A DNA stretch of 64,000 bases from Streptomyces monashensis (GCF_001866665.1 NZ_MLYO01000051.1:62001-126000), one strand, 5' to 3'. Shown: positions 50,278 through 58,728, numbered from the stretch's first letter. The notes: generated by a model not told the origin, from the sequence alone. Numbers and translations: made by a program.

Positions 50278-51310
50278 GGTGGCGCGCCTTCGTCACCCGG
50301 ACGTCCTCGACTCCGAGCAGGCCGAGGAGGGGGACCTTGGCGGAGCCCTGGTCGGGGCTGACGTCGAGTCCCGCGCCGCGCACGAGGTCCAGGAGCAGCT
50401 CGGCGAGCGGCATCACCATGTGCCGGCCCCAGCAGCGCTCGGAGGAGTGGCCGAAGGGGAGGTAGCCGGGGGCGGTGTCCGGGTCGAGGGTCTCCCAGCG
50501 CTCCGGGCGGAACGCGTGCGGGTCCTCCCACAGTTTCGGGTCCCGGTGGGAGAGGAGCGGGAGGACGAGGACGTCGTCGCCGGCGCCGATCCGGTCGTCG
50601 ACGGCGGGGTACTCGGGCGACGCGTTGCGCAGGATGTTCCAGGACGGCGGCAGCAGCCGCATGGCCTCGTGCAGGATGTGCCGGTTCGGCGTATCGGGGT
50701 CGAAGGGCGAGCCGAGCCACAGCGCGTTCGCGACCAGCGTGGAGACCGTGAAGCACACCGGCGCCGCCGCCCGGCGGTACATGCCCATGGCGTACCGGCG
50801 CTCGTGGTAGCCGGTGGCGTCGGCCGTCAGGCCCGCGAGGGCGGTCGACGGGGCGCCGCGCCGGCCGGGCCGCCCCGGGAGCGCGGCGCCCGCCGCGATC
50901 ACCGACCAGGTGAGCTTGGGAGTCAGTTCGAGGTTGCGGCTCATCAGGATCCGCAGCCGGTAGGGGTCCTGGCCGAGGATCAGGTCCCGCAGGAACAGAT
51001 GCCCCCTGAGCGGCCAGACCCCGGACAGGTCGACGTCCCCGGGCCGGGGGCGGGTCCTCTGCAGCGCCTCGCGTACGTCGCCGCCGACGGTCCGCATCAC
51101 CGAGGACGCCTCGCCGCGCGAGATCGAGCGTCCGTGCAGCGGCTTGAACGTGGGCCGCTCGGTCTCGGTGGCCCGGCGGGCGGCGAGGATCCGGTCGGCG
51201 GCCTCGTGCCCGGCGACTCCGACGGTGTCGGGTTCGAGCCGGAAGACGTCCTGCCCGAGATGGTCCCGGAACAGGGCGGCAAGCCGTGGATGGAACAACG
51301 TGCGGCGCAT
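50264..51310 (-). CDS. Cytochrome P450, tryptorubin/atropopeptide-type maturase candidate
   Basis: 348 aa from ATG 51310 (GGAG upstream). The ExxR motif is Glu215-x-x-Arg218 (HEAMRLLPPSW), the PERF-like motif is FRPERW (267-272), and the haem ligand is Cys293 in FGHSSERCWG. That loop departs from FxxGxxxC because Ser289 replaces the usual Gly. No AGxET-type I-helix motif is seen. The protein is about 50 residues shorter than usual bacterial P450s. The gene begins 97 bp after the stop of a 26-codon peptide ending AWYFWY. In tryptorubin biosynthesis a single P450 crosslinks such an aromatic hexapeptide, so this is its likely role. Confidence 0.85.
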   Translation of the reverse strand: MRRTLFHPRLAALFRDHLGQDVFRLEPDTVGVAGHEAADRILAARRATETERPTFKPLHGRSISRGEASSVMRTVGGDVREALQRTRPRPGDVDLSGVWPLRGHLFLRDLILGQDPYRLRILMSRNLELTPKLTWSVIAAGAALPGRPGRRGAPSTALAGLTADATGYHERRYAMGMYRRAAAPVCFTVSTLVANALWLGSPFDPDTPNRHILHEAMRLLPPSWNILRNASPEYPAVDDRIGAGDDVLVLPLLSHRDPKLWEDPHAFRPERWETLDPDTAPGYLPFGHSSERCWGRHMVMPLAELLLDLVRGAGLDVSPDQGSAKVPLLGLLGVEDVRVTKARHRAAA

Positions 51311-51407
51311 GCGGGTCTCCGGAAGGGCCGAGGGGCAGGCGGGCGGACACCGGGATCGCCCCCGCCGACGCGGCGGGGGCGACCTCACCGGGTTACTGCG
51401 AATCGGC

Positions 51408-51488
51408 CTAGTACCAGAAGTACCAGGCGCTCGCCTTCAGGCTCTTCTGAGCGGAGACCTTGTTGCGGATGGCGAAGAGAAGCTTCAT
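51408..51488 (-). CDS. Atropopeptide-type RiPP precursor, core AWYFWY
   Basis: A 26-residue peptide, starting MKLLFAIRNK, then VSAQKSLKAS, ending AWYFWY. The ATG at 51488 has AAAGGGGG upstream at about 9 nt, so translation is well supported. The leader (residues 1-20) is basic and the C-terminal six are all aromatic except Ala. Tryptorubin A is made from the core AWYIWY by one P450, and here Ile is replaced by Phe. The P450 gene follows immediately on the same strand. No protease or transporter dedicated to it is obvious. Gene is far too short for normal gene callers. Confidence 0.85.
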   Translation of the reverse strand: MKLLFAIRNKVSAQKSLKASAWYFWY

Positions 51489-51628
51489 CACTGCACCCCC
51501 TTTCAGGGTGGAGATTCACGCACTTCCTCTTGTGGAGTTCATGCGCAGATGGCTTCACAACACTCCCTCCCGGCCATCAACAAACGATGAACGCCGAGGT
51601 CAGACCCGGTAAGCCCGCACCGGCACGA

Positions 51629-51663
51629 CAAAGGCCCCGCCGCTCGGAGCGACGGGGCCTTTG
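51629..51663 (-). terminator. Terminator of the tmRNA gene
   Basis: An 11-bp outer stem CAAAGGCCCCG/CGGGGCCTTTG (51629-51639 and 51653-51663) enclosing CGCTCGGAGCGA, which can pair further. It starts 27 bp beyond the tmRNA 3' end. Confidence 0.85.
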
Positions 51664-51689
51664 CCCACATGGGGTACCCCCTGAGGGGT

Positions 51690-52058
51690 TGGTGGAGATG
51701 GCGGGAATCGAACCCGCGTCCAACGGTGCGGAATCAGGGCTTCTCCGTGTGCAGTTCGCTGTGATTTTCTCGGCCCCGGCGATCACGCGAACAAGTCGCC
51801 GACGGGCCCAGTCACTGTGAGATTTCCCTTTTCACCCCGTGACCGGGATCAAGGTTTAGTTCCCTAGCTGATGCCAGGATCCGGGTCGGGAACAGCCCCG
51901 GGCTGACACTTCGCAAGTCGCTACTTAGGCAGCGAGGGCGAAGGAATCGCGCTTGGTGTTGGCGATTATTTTTTGCGACATATGGTTTACGAGATCATTG
52001 CCGCTTCCTCGACACGCTTCCCCTGCTTCGACAGCCGCTGTCGAAACCGATCATCCCC
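51690..52058 (-). ncRNA. ssrA: tmRNA
   Basis: 369 nt. The 5' end GGGGATGATCGGTTTCGACA and the 3' end CCATCTCCACCA pair into a 7-bp acceptor stem with one G-U, and CCA is encoded. The T-arm GGGTTCGATTCCCGCC is near the 3' end. The tag frame reads ANTKRDSFALAA followed by a stop at about 51927-51929. It rescues stalled ribosomes with SmpB, whose gene lies 109 bp upstream on the same strand. The tag is shorter than the S. coelicolor tag I remember (ANTKRDSSQQAFALAA). Confidence 0.95.
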
Positions 52059-52166
52059 ATGTTGTGTTTTCAAACTGCACACCGGGTCCAACCGGTGTTG
52101 GTGCCATCGTACGTGACCAACCCGGGCCGATGCCACCGTATTCCCGGCGCTCCCGTGCCGGCCGGC

Positions 52167-52721
52167 CTACACGCCGCGCTGCCTCCGCTTCGCCGCCGCG
52201 ATCGCGCGGTCCGACTCGCGCCGGTCCTGCTTCTCCCGCAGGGTCTGCCGCTTGTCGTACTCCTTCTTGCCTCGCGCGAGCGCGATCTCGGCCTTCGCGC
52301 GGCCGTTGCTGAAGTACAGGGCGAGCGGCACGATCGTGTGCCCCGTCTCCTGGGCCTTGGACTCCAGCTTGTCGATCTCCTCGCGGTGCAGCAGCAGCTT
52401 GCGCTTGCGGCGCGCGGAGTGGTTGGTCCAGCTGCCCTGGTGGTACTCCGGGATGTGGGCGTTGTGCAGCCACGCCTCGCCCCGGTCGATCTGGACGAAG
52501 CCGTCCGTCAGCGAGGTCCGTCCCTCGCGCAGCGACTTGACCTCGGTGCCGGTGAGCACGAGCCCGGCCTCGTAGGTGTCGATGATCGCGTAGTCGTGCC
52601 GGGCCTTCTTGTTCTGGGCGACGATCTTGCGCTTGCCGCCCTTCTCGCCGTCCCTGGCCTTGGCGGCCGCGCCGCCCTGCTTGGGCTGGGACTCCTTGGG
52701 TACGTACATTCCCTTGCTCAT
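52167..52721 (-). CDS. smpB: SsrA-binding protein SmpB
   Basis: 184 aa from ATG 52721; ATG 52709 (MYVPKES) and ATG 52733 are alternatives. The SmpB core is KIVAQNKKARHDYAIIDTYEAGLVLTGTEVKSLREGR (about residues 32-68), IPEYHQGSWTNHSARRKRKLLLHREEI and the basic C-terminal tail KQDRRESDRAIAAAKRRQR that enters the ribosomal decoding site. A Lys/Gly-rich N-terminal extension (1-30) is typical for streptomycetes. It partners the ssrA gene directly downstream. Confidence 0.96.
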   Translation of the reverse strand: MSKGMYVPKESQPKQGGAAAKARDGEKGGKRKIVAQNKKARHDYAIIDTYEAGLVLTGTEVKSLREGRTSLTDGFVQIDRGEAWLHNAHIPEYHQGSWTNHSARRKRKLLLHREEIDKLESKAQETGHTIVPLALYFSNGRAKAEIALARGKKEYDKRQTLREKQDRRESDRAIAAAKRRQRGV

Positions 52722-52766
52722 AGTGCCGTCCATTTTCGCACTACGAAGGGGTCGCGCGGCCAGCCT

Positions 52767-53975
52767 TTAATCGGGGTCGCCCAGGCCGGTGAGCACGGTC
52801 TCGGCCCGCTCCACGGCGGCCTGCCCGTCGGCCTGCCCGGCATCCAGGTCGGGGGTGATCCCGCGGCCGTCGACGCTGTGGCCCAGGGGGGTGCGGTAGT
52901 GGCCGACGGTCAGCTCGGCCACCGACCCGTCGGGCAGTGTGGTCGGCATCTGGATGGAGCCCTTGCCGAAGGTGCGCGAACCGATCACCACCGCGCGGCC
53001 CCGGTCCTGCAGGGCGCCGGTGAGCATCTCGGCCGCGCTCATCGTGCCGCCGTCGACCAGGGCGACCAGGGGCCGGCCGGTGTCACCGCCGGGGGCGGCG
53101 TGCAGGGAGCGCTGGGCGCCGTCGACGTCGTACGTGGCGACGAGGCCGCCGTCGAGGAAGGCGGAGGAGGTCTCCACCGCCTCGTTGACCAGTCCGCCGG
53201 AGTTGCCGCGCAGGTCGAGGATGATCCCGCCGCCGGCCGGTGCCGCGCGGACCGCGGCACGCACGGCGTCGCCGGAGCCCCTGGTGAACGCGGCGATCCG
53301 GATGACGGTGACCCCGCCGGGCAGCCGGGAGACGGCCACCGGGTCCGTGGACAGGCTGGCCCGGCGCAGTTTCTCGGTCCACGCGCGCGTGCCGCGCTCC
53401 AGGCCCAGCGTGACGGTCGTACCGGCGGCCGCGTCGTCGGCGTCGCCGCGCAGTAAGGAGACCACGTCGGTGACCGGGCGGCCGTCGACCCTGCCGCCGT
53501 CGACGCTGATGAGCCGGTCGCCCTGGCGGATGCCGGCCCGGGCGGCGGGCGAGTCGGGCTGGACCTTGGTCACCTCGATCCGGCCGTCCTGCTCGCGGCC
53601 CGCCGACAGGCCGACGCCGGTGTATCTGCCGTCGAGGGCCTCCTGGAACTCCTGGTACTCGCCCTCGGAGTAGACGGCGCCCCAGCGGTCGCCGCTGCGG
53701 CTGACCGCCCGTTCGGCCGCCTCCATCGGGGACTTGCCGTCGGCCATCGCCTCGGCGGCGGCCTTCTGGACGTCCTCGTGCCGGGTGGCCGGCTGCGACG
53801 GACCGGCGGCGGACCTGCGCGCGTGCGCGGTGGGGACGGTGTCGATGGTCTCCGGGAAGGAGCCGGTGGCGGCACCGGCGGCCAGCACGCCGGCGAAGAC
53901 CAATGTCAGGGCGGCCCCGCGGCGGATGCGGCGGGGCGGACAGAGCAGGTCTCGGCACAGTTCTCGGCCTGACAT
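52767..53975 (-). CDS. S41 C-terminal processing protease with PDZ domain
   Basis: 402 aa. A signal peptide or anchor (about 18-40) is followed by an N-terminal segment, a PDZ domain (IEVTKVQPDSPAARAGIRQGDRLISVDG) and the S41 core with GGIILDLRGNSGGLVNEAV. The catalytic Ser is in GTMSAAEML and the Lys in FGKGSIQM. It processes exported proteins at their C-termini. It lies between smpB and ftsX on the same strand; a terminator separates it from ftsX. From memory the same order exists in other streptomycetes. Confidence 0.92.
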   Translation of the reverse strand: MSGRELCRDLLCPPRRIRRGAALTLVFAGVLAAGAATGSFPETIDTVPTAHARRSAAGPSQPATRHEDVQKAAAEAMADGKSPMEAAERAVSRSGDRWGAVYSEGEYQEFQEALDGRYTGVGLSAGREQDGRIEVTKVQPDSPAARAGIRQGDRLISVDGGRVDGRPVTDVVSLLRGDADDAAAGTTVTLGLERGTRAWTEKLRRASLSTDPVAVSRLPGGVTVIRIAAFTRGSGDAVRAAVRAAPAGGGIILDLRGNSGGLVNEAVETSSAFLDGGLVATYDVDGAQRSLHAAPGGDTGRPLVALVDGGTMSAAEMLTGALQDRGRAVVIGSRTFGKGSIQMPTTLPDGSVAELTVGHYRTPLGHSVDGRGITPDLDAGQADGQAAVERAETVLTGLGDPD

Positions 53976-54000
53976 GGCCGTGAGTCTAGGACAACGAAAA

Positions 54001-54030
54001 GGGCCGCACGGGCAGATGCCCGTACGGCCC
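54001..54030 (-). terminator. Terminator of the ftsE-ftsX operon
   Basis: A 14-bp inverted repeat with one mismatch-type pair (GGGCCGCACGGGCA ... TGCCCGTACGGCCC), loop of 2-3 nt, followed on the minus strand by TTTTCG. It lies 13 bp after the ftsX stop. Confidence 0.88.
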
Positions 54031-54042
54031 TCTTGGCATGCG

Positions 54043-54960
54043 TCACACCTTCAGGTACTTGCGCAGCGCGAAGAACGCCGCCAGCGACGGCATCAGCACG
54101 CTCGTCGCGAGGATCAGCGGCAGCTTCGTCAACACCGCGTCCCAGCCGACGAAGTTGATGAGCTGGAGCTTGTGGGCGAGGTCCATGCCGTGGTCGATCG
54201 TGAAGTACCGGCCGACCACCAGGGCGACACAGGCGAGGCCGCCGCCGATGAGCCCGGCGACCGCGGCCTCCATGATGAACGGTGCCTGGATGTAGAAGCC
54301 CGAGGCACCGACCAGGCGCATGATCCCGGTCTCGCGCCGGCGGCTGAACGCCGACACGCGCACGGTGTTGACGATCAGCAGCAGGGCGACGACCAGCATC
54401 AGCGCCATCACGCCGAGCGCGCCCCGGTTCATCAGGTTCAGCAGCGTGAAGAGGTTGTCCAGGATGCCCTTCTGGTCCTGCACCGACTGCACGCCGTCAC
54501 GTCCGTTGAAGGCGCTCGCGATGACCTGGTACTTCTGCGGGTCCTTCAGCTTGATGCGGTACGACTCCTGCATCTGGTCCGGCGTGAGCGAACTGGCCAG
54601 CGGGGAGTTGCCGAACTGCTCCTTGTAGTGCTTGTAGGCCTCGTCCTGCGACTCGTACGACACCTTCTCGACGATGGGCATCTTGTGCAGGTCGTCGAGG
54701 ATCTGCTTCTTCTGGTCATCGGTGACCGCGCCCTTGGCGCAGTTGGCGTCCGACTCCGCGTCGTGCTTGTTGCACAGGAAGATCGAGACGTTGACCTTGT
54801 CGTACCAGTAGCCCTTCATGGTGGACACCTGGTCGCTCATCAGCAGCGAGCCGCCGAAGAGGGCCAGGGACAGGGCGACGGAGACGATGACGGCGAAGGT
54901 CATCGTCAGATTGCGGCGGAGACCGACACCGATCTCGGACAGGACGAACTGGGCGCGCAT
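54043..54960 (-). CDS. ftsX: Cell division protein FtsX
   Basis: 305 aa. Four membrane helices: one near residue 25-45, then an extracellular loop of about 130 residues with two Cys (FLCNKHDAESDANC), then three C-terminal helices. The conserved start is MRAQFVLSEIGVGLRRNLTM and the ABC-permease block is RRRETGIMRLVGASGFYIQAPFIMEA. With FtsE it activates peptidoglycan hydrolases across the membrane during division. It follows ftsE by 42 bp. Confidence 0.95.
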   Translation of the reverse strand: MRAQFVLSEIGVGLRRNLTMTFAVIVSVALSLALFGGSLLMSDQVSTMKGYWYDKVNVSIFLCNKHDAESDANCAKGAVTDDQKKQILDDLHKMPIVEKVSYESQDEAYKHYKEQFGNSPLASSLTPDQMQESYRIKLKDPQKYQVIASAFNGRDGVQSVQDQKGILDNLFTLLNLMNRGALGVMALMLVVALLLIVNTVRVSAFSRRRETGIMRLVGASGFYIQAPFIMEAAVAGLIGGGLACVALVVGRYFTIDHGMDLAHKLQLINFVGWDAVLTKLPLILATSVLMPSLAAFFALRKYLKV

Positions 54961-55002
54961 GGCGGGTTCTTCAGGCCTTTCGGGAACAGGGTGCGGTCAG
55001 TG

Positions 55003-55692
55003 TCAGTGCTGGTAGCCGTAGACGCCGCGGGCCTGGTCGCGAACGAGGCGGCCCTTCTCCAGCTCGATGACGCGCTTGCGCATCTGGTCCACGATGTTCT
55101 GGTCGTGCGTCGCCATGATGACGGTCGTGCCCGTCCGGTTGATGCGGTCGAGCAGCTTCATGATGCCGACGGAGGTCTGCGGGTCGAGGTTGCCGGTGGG
55201 CTCGTCGGCGATGAGCAGCTTGGGCCGGTTGACGAAGGCCCGCGCGATGGCCACGCGCTGCTGCTCACCACCGGACAGCTCGCCGGGCCTGCGGTCCTCC
55301 TTGCCGCCGAGCCCGACGAGGTCGAGCACCTGCGGCACCGACTTGCGGATCTCGCCGCGGGACTTGCCGATGACCTCCTGGGCGAAGGCCACGTTCTCCG
55401 CGACGGTCTTGTTCGGCAGGAGCCGGAAGTCCTGGAACACGGTCCCCAACTGGCGGCGCATCTGCGGCACCTTCCAGTTCGAGAGGCGCGCGAGGTCCTT
55501 GCCCAGCACGTGCACCTGGCCGTGGCTGCACCGCTCCTCGCGGAGGATCAGCCGCAGGAAGGTGGACTTTCCGGAGCCGGAGGACCCCACGAGGAAGACG
55601 AACTCGCCCTTCTCCACTTCCAGGGAGACATCCCTGAGTGCGGGGTGGTTCTGCTTGGGGTAGACCTTGGAGACGTTGTCGAATCGGATCAC
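55003..55692 (-). CDS. ftsE: Cell division ATP-binding protein FtsE
   Basis: 229 aa from GTG 55692, matching the family length. Walker A VGSSGSGKSTFLRLI, signature LSGGEQQRVAIARAF, Walker B LLIADEPTGNLDP and the switch His in MATHDQ are present, with the FtsE-specific RRQLGTVFQDFRLLPNKTV. The ATPase drives FtsX conformational change. First gene of ftsE-ftsX, with a diverging small gene upstream. Confidence 0.96.
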   Translation of the reverse strand: MIRFDNVSKVYPKQNHPALRDVSLEVEKGEFVFLVGSSGSGKSTFLRLILREERCSHGQVHVLGKDLARLSNWKVPQMRRQLGTVFQDFRLLPNKTVAENVAFAQEVIGKSRGEIRKSVPQVLDLVGLGGKEDRRPGELSGGEQQRVAIARAFVNRPKLLIADEPTGNLDPQTSVGIMKLLDRINRTGTTVIMATHDQNIVDQMRKRVIELEKGRLVRDQARGVYGYQH

Positions 55693-55953
55693 GGATGCAC
55701 CACGGGTCGCCGGGGGTAGATGAGCGTGACCATACGCGACCCGGGTGTGCAAGTGCAGTCGCGGGGAGAGCTTGGGCAATACTTGTACGTTTTTGTACCG
55801 GGACATGTTTACGTCCCGTGTTCCCTCCCGCGCTTCCGCCCGCTCTCCCGGTGCCCTGCGCACCGCTTGCGGGAACCTGGCACAGTGGAGTGGGAACGTT
55901 CTCGTTCCTGTGAGCGTTCTAGAAGTGATGACCGGTGCAAGGAGGGCGAGCGC

Positions 55954-56145
55954 ATGACGTACGACCGGCTGGTGTGCGCGAACTGTGCGGCGCCCGTGAG
56001 CGAGGGCCGGTGCCCGGTGTGCCGTGCCAACCGCGAGCGACTTCAGCAAGAGGGCTTCCTCGGCGGCGTGAACCCGATGGCGCTGATCGCGCTGCTGGCG
56101 GTGCTGATCACCGCCGTGGCGCTGCTGGCGCACCAGACCGCGTAG
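55954..56145 (+). CDS. Small zinc-ribbon membrane protein
   Basis: 63 aa. Two CxxC pairs (LVCANCAAP and CPVCRAN) form a minimal zinc ribbon at the N-terminus, and one helix at residues 41-59 (MALIALLAVLITAVALLA) anchors it in the membrane. ATG follows GGAGGG at 8 nt, a strong site. It is divergent from ftsE. The function is unknown; the layout is conserved beside ftsE in streptomycetes as far as I recall. Confidence 0.85.
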   Translation: MTYDRLVCANCAAPVSEGRCPVCRANRERLQQEGFLGGVNPMALIALLAVLITAVALLAHQTA

Positions 56146-56189
56146 CACGCGCGGACGGACGCGAGCGCGAGAACGCCGCGGAGACGGCC

Positions 56190-56220
56190 AAGGGCCCGGA
56201 GCGCCAAGCTCCGGGCCCTT
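56190..56220 (+). terminator. Bidirectional terminator
   Basis: A perfect 13-bp inverted repeat AAGGGCCCGGAGC/GCTCCGGGCCCTT (56190-56202, 56208-56220), loop GCCAA, between the zinc-ribbon gene and the convergent wall protein gene. Confidence 0.88.
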
Positions 56221-56262
56221 GCGCGTACGGCGTGCGTACGCGGTGTGACCTTGGGGTCACGG

Positions 56263-57279
56263 TCAGGCGGCGGCGCCGCCCCGGCCGTTCATCAGACGCG
56301 GCAGCACACGGAAGCCGATGCCGCCGGCGATCATCGTCGCGGCGCCGATGAGCAGGAACTCGGTCGGACCGGCACCGGTCTCGGCGAGCTGCTTGTCACC
56401 GCCCTGGGCCTGGGCCTTGTTGCCGTTGTCGGAGCCCGTGTCGGTCAGGTTCGAGGAGCCCTGGTCCTGGGTGGCGTTGTTGTTGCCGCCCTGGGGCTTG
56501 TCGTTGTTGCCGCCGGTGCTGCTCGAACCGCCGGTGCTGGCGGAGCCGCCCGTGGTGCTCGAGCCGCCGGTGGAACCGCCGCCCGAGGTGCTGGTACCGC
56601 CGGTGGAGCTGGTGCCGCCGGTGGAGCTGGTGCCGCCGGTGGAGCTGCCGCCCGAGGTGCCGGTACCGCCGGTGCTGCTGGTACCGCCGGTGGAGCTGGT
56701 GCCACCGGTGGAGCTGGTGCCACCGGTGGAGCTGCCGCCCGAGGTGCTGGTGCCACCGGTGGAGCTGGTGCCACCGGTAGAGCTGGAGCCACCGGTAGAG
56801 CTGGAGCCGCCGGTGCCGCTGTCACCACCCGTGCTGCTCGAACCCCCGGTGGAGCTGTCGCCGCCGGTGACGAGACCACCGATGGTGACGCCGCCGTTGG
56901 TCGAGGAGTCCCCGCCGGTGGTGCTGGAACCGCCGGTGCCCGAGTCACCGCCCGTGGTGGAGGTGCCACCGGTGGTGGAGTCACCGCCGGTGGTGCTGGT
57001 GCCGCCGGTCGAGGAGTCTCCGCCGGTGGTGCTGGTGCCGCCGGTCGAGGAGTCTCCGCCGGTCGTGGTGCCGCCAGTGGTGCAGACGGCGACCGGGCAG
57101 CCGCCGTCGGTACCGCCGCTGTCGTTCCCGGCGTCCGTGTGCACACCCAGGCTGATCGGACCGGCCTGGACATCGATGCCCGCGGCGGAGGCCGCGCCGG
57201 CTGCGGTCAGTGACGCACCGGCCGCGATCACGGCGCCCGCGGCTATCCGCGCGACCCGGATCCGCGTCTTCTTCGTCAT
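56263..57279 (-). CDS. Sortase-anchored (LAETG) Ser/Thr/Gly-repeat cell-wall protein
   Basis: 338 aa. Signal peptide with an ASA-type site near residue 33, a short domain with two Cys (GGCPVAVCTTGG), then about 190 residues of degenerate STGGTS/TTGGDS repeats. The end has LAETGAGPTEFLLIGAATMI followed by a helix and an RLMNGRGG basic tail, a sortase sorting signal of the LAXTG class used by streptomycete SrtE enzymes. It should be linked to peptidoglycan, with the repeat as a flexible stalk, possibly glycosylated. ATG at 57279. Function of the head unknown. Confidence 0.88.
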   Translation of the reverse strand: MTKKTRIRVARIAAGAVIAAGASLTAAGAASAAGIDVQAGPISLGVHTDAGNDSGGTDGGCPVAVCTTGGTTTGGDSSTGGTSTTGGDSSTGGTSTTGGDSTTGGTSTTGGDSGTGGSSTTGGDSSTNGGVTIGGLVTGGDSSTGGSSSTGGDSGTGGSSSTGGSSSTGGTSSTGGTSTSGGSSTGGTSSTGGTSSTGGTSSTGGTGTSGGSSTGGTSSTGGTSSTGGTSTSGGGSTGGSSTTGGSASTGGSSSTGGNNDKPQGGNNNATQDQGSSNLTDTGSDNGNKAQAQGGDKQLAETGAGPTEFLLIGAATMIAGGIGFRVLPRLMNGRGGAAA

Positions 57280-57533
57280 ATGGTTGCTACCCCCAGTAGC
57301 TGTTCGTCAATGAGGCGGCGCGTGGGGCGTTGCCGTGATCGACGGGAGGCAGCCGGTGACGAAGCGCGTCAACTCATTCCCCCGGTTCACATGCGCCCCT
57401 CGAGTACGCATGCCGCGTGCAACTCTTCCCATTCTTCAAAGCAACGTCAAGGGCATTGCGGGCGCATTGTCCGTTGGGGGTGTTTATGCGGCGCCTTGGA
57501 ACCTGTAATTGTGACGTAAAACCCAGACATAAC

Positions 57534-57564
57534 GACAACTGCCGCCTCGCGGGCGGCAGTTGTC
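57534..57564 (-). terminator. Terminator of prfB
   Basis: A perfect 13-bp inverted repeat GACAACTGCCGCC/GGCGGCAGTTGTC (57534-57546, 57552-57564), 12 bp after the prfB stop on the minus strand. The 250 bp beyond it, upstream of the wall protein gene, show no gene. Confidence 0.85.
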
Positions 57565-57576
57565 ATGTCGACAAAG

Positions 57577-58683
57577 TTACTTCTCCTGCTGCTTGCGCCA
57601 GCGAATGCCGGCCTCCAGGAACCCGTCGATCTCACCGTTGAACACGGACTCCGGGTTGCCGACCTCGTAGTCGGTGCGCAGGTCCTTGACCATCTGGTAC
57701 GGGTGCAGGACGTACGAACGCATCTGGTTGCCCCAGGAGTTGCCGCCGTCGCCCTTGAGGGCGTCCATCTTGGCCTGCTCCTCCTGGCGGCGCCGCTCCA
57801 GCAGCTTGGCCTGGAGGACGTTCATCGCCGTGGCCTTGTTCTGGATCTGCGAGCGCTCGTTCTGGCAGGAGACCACGATGCCGGTCGGGAGGTGGGTGAG
57901 CCGCACCGCGGAGTCGGTGGTGTTCACGCCCTGGCCGCCGGGGCCCGAGGACCGGTACACGTCCACGCGCAGCTCGGACTCGTCGATCTCGATGTGGTCG
58001 GTCTGCTCGACCACGGGGAGCACCTCGACACCGGCGAAGGAGGTCTGGCGGCGGCCCTGGTTGTCGTAGGGCGAGATGCGCACCAGGCGGTGCGTGCCCT
58101 GCTCGACGGAGAGGGTGCCGTAGGCGTACGGCGCCTGGACGGCGAAGGTGGTCGACTTGATGCCGGCCTCTTCGGCGTACGACGTCTCGATCAGCTCGGT
58201 CTTGTAGCCGCGCTGCTCGGCCCAGCGCAGGTACATGCGCTGGAGCTTCTCGGCGAAGTCGGCGGCGTCGACACCGCCGGCCTCGGCGCGGATGTTGACG
58301 AGCGCCTCACGGGAGTCGTACTCGCCGGACAGGAGGGTGCGGACCTCCATCTCGTCCAGCGACTTCCTGACGGCGGCCAGCTCGGACTCGGCCTCGGCAC
58401 GGGTGTCCGGGTCGTCCTCCTCCTCGGCCATCTCGAAGAGGACGGCGAGATCGTCGATCCGGCCGCGCAGCGCCTCCGCCTTCCTGACCTCGGCCTGGAG
58501 GTGGGAGAGCTTGCTGGTGATCTTCTGCGCCTCGTCCGGGTTGTCCCACAGGGACGGCGCGGCCGCCTGCTCCTCGAGCACGGCGATATCTGCCCTCATC
58601 TTCTCGAGGTCCAGGACGGCCTCGATCGACTCCATGGTCGAGGAGAGGGACTTCAGCTCTTCGGATACATCGACGACTGCCAC
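57577..58683 (-). CDS. prfB: Peptide chain release factor 2
   Basis: 368 aa. The peptidyl-hydrolysis GGQ lies in RSSGPGGQGVNTTDSAVRL. The stop-codon recognition region reads RISPYDNQGRRQTSF; the tripeptide is SPY where E. coli RF2 has SPF. The N-terminal coiled domain is complete, and the frame runs through without the +1 programmed frameshift known from E. coli. GTG start at 58683. It ends translation at UGA and UAA. The terminator follows closely. Confidence 0.95.
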   Translation of the reverse strand: MAVVDVSEELKSLSSTMESIEAVLDLEKMRADIAVLEEQAAAPSLWDNPDEAQKITSKLSHLQAEVRKAEALRGRIDDLAVLFEMAEEEDDPDTRAEAESELAAVRKSLDEMEVRTLLSGEYDSREALVNIRAEAGGVDAADFAEKLQRMYLRWAEQRGYKTELIETSYAEEAGIKSTTFAVQAPYAYGTLSVEQGTHRLVRISPYDNQGRRQTSFAGVEVLPVVEQTDHIEIDESELRVDVYRSSGPGGQGVNTTDSAVRLTHLPTGIVVSCQNERSQIQNKATAMNVLQAKLLERRRQEEQAKMDALKGDGGNSWGNQMRSYVLHPYQMVKDLRTDYEVGNPESVFNGEIDGFLEAGIRWRKQQEK

Positions 58684-58728
58684 GCCTCCAGCGTAACGGC
58701 TGTGGCAAGGAGCCCGGGCAGGGCGCGG

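Noticed and set aside
57577..58683. Programmed +1 frameshift in prfB
   Set aside because: The frame is continuous from the GTG to the stop with no internal UGA near codon 26.
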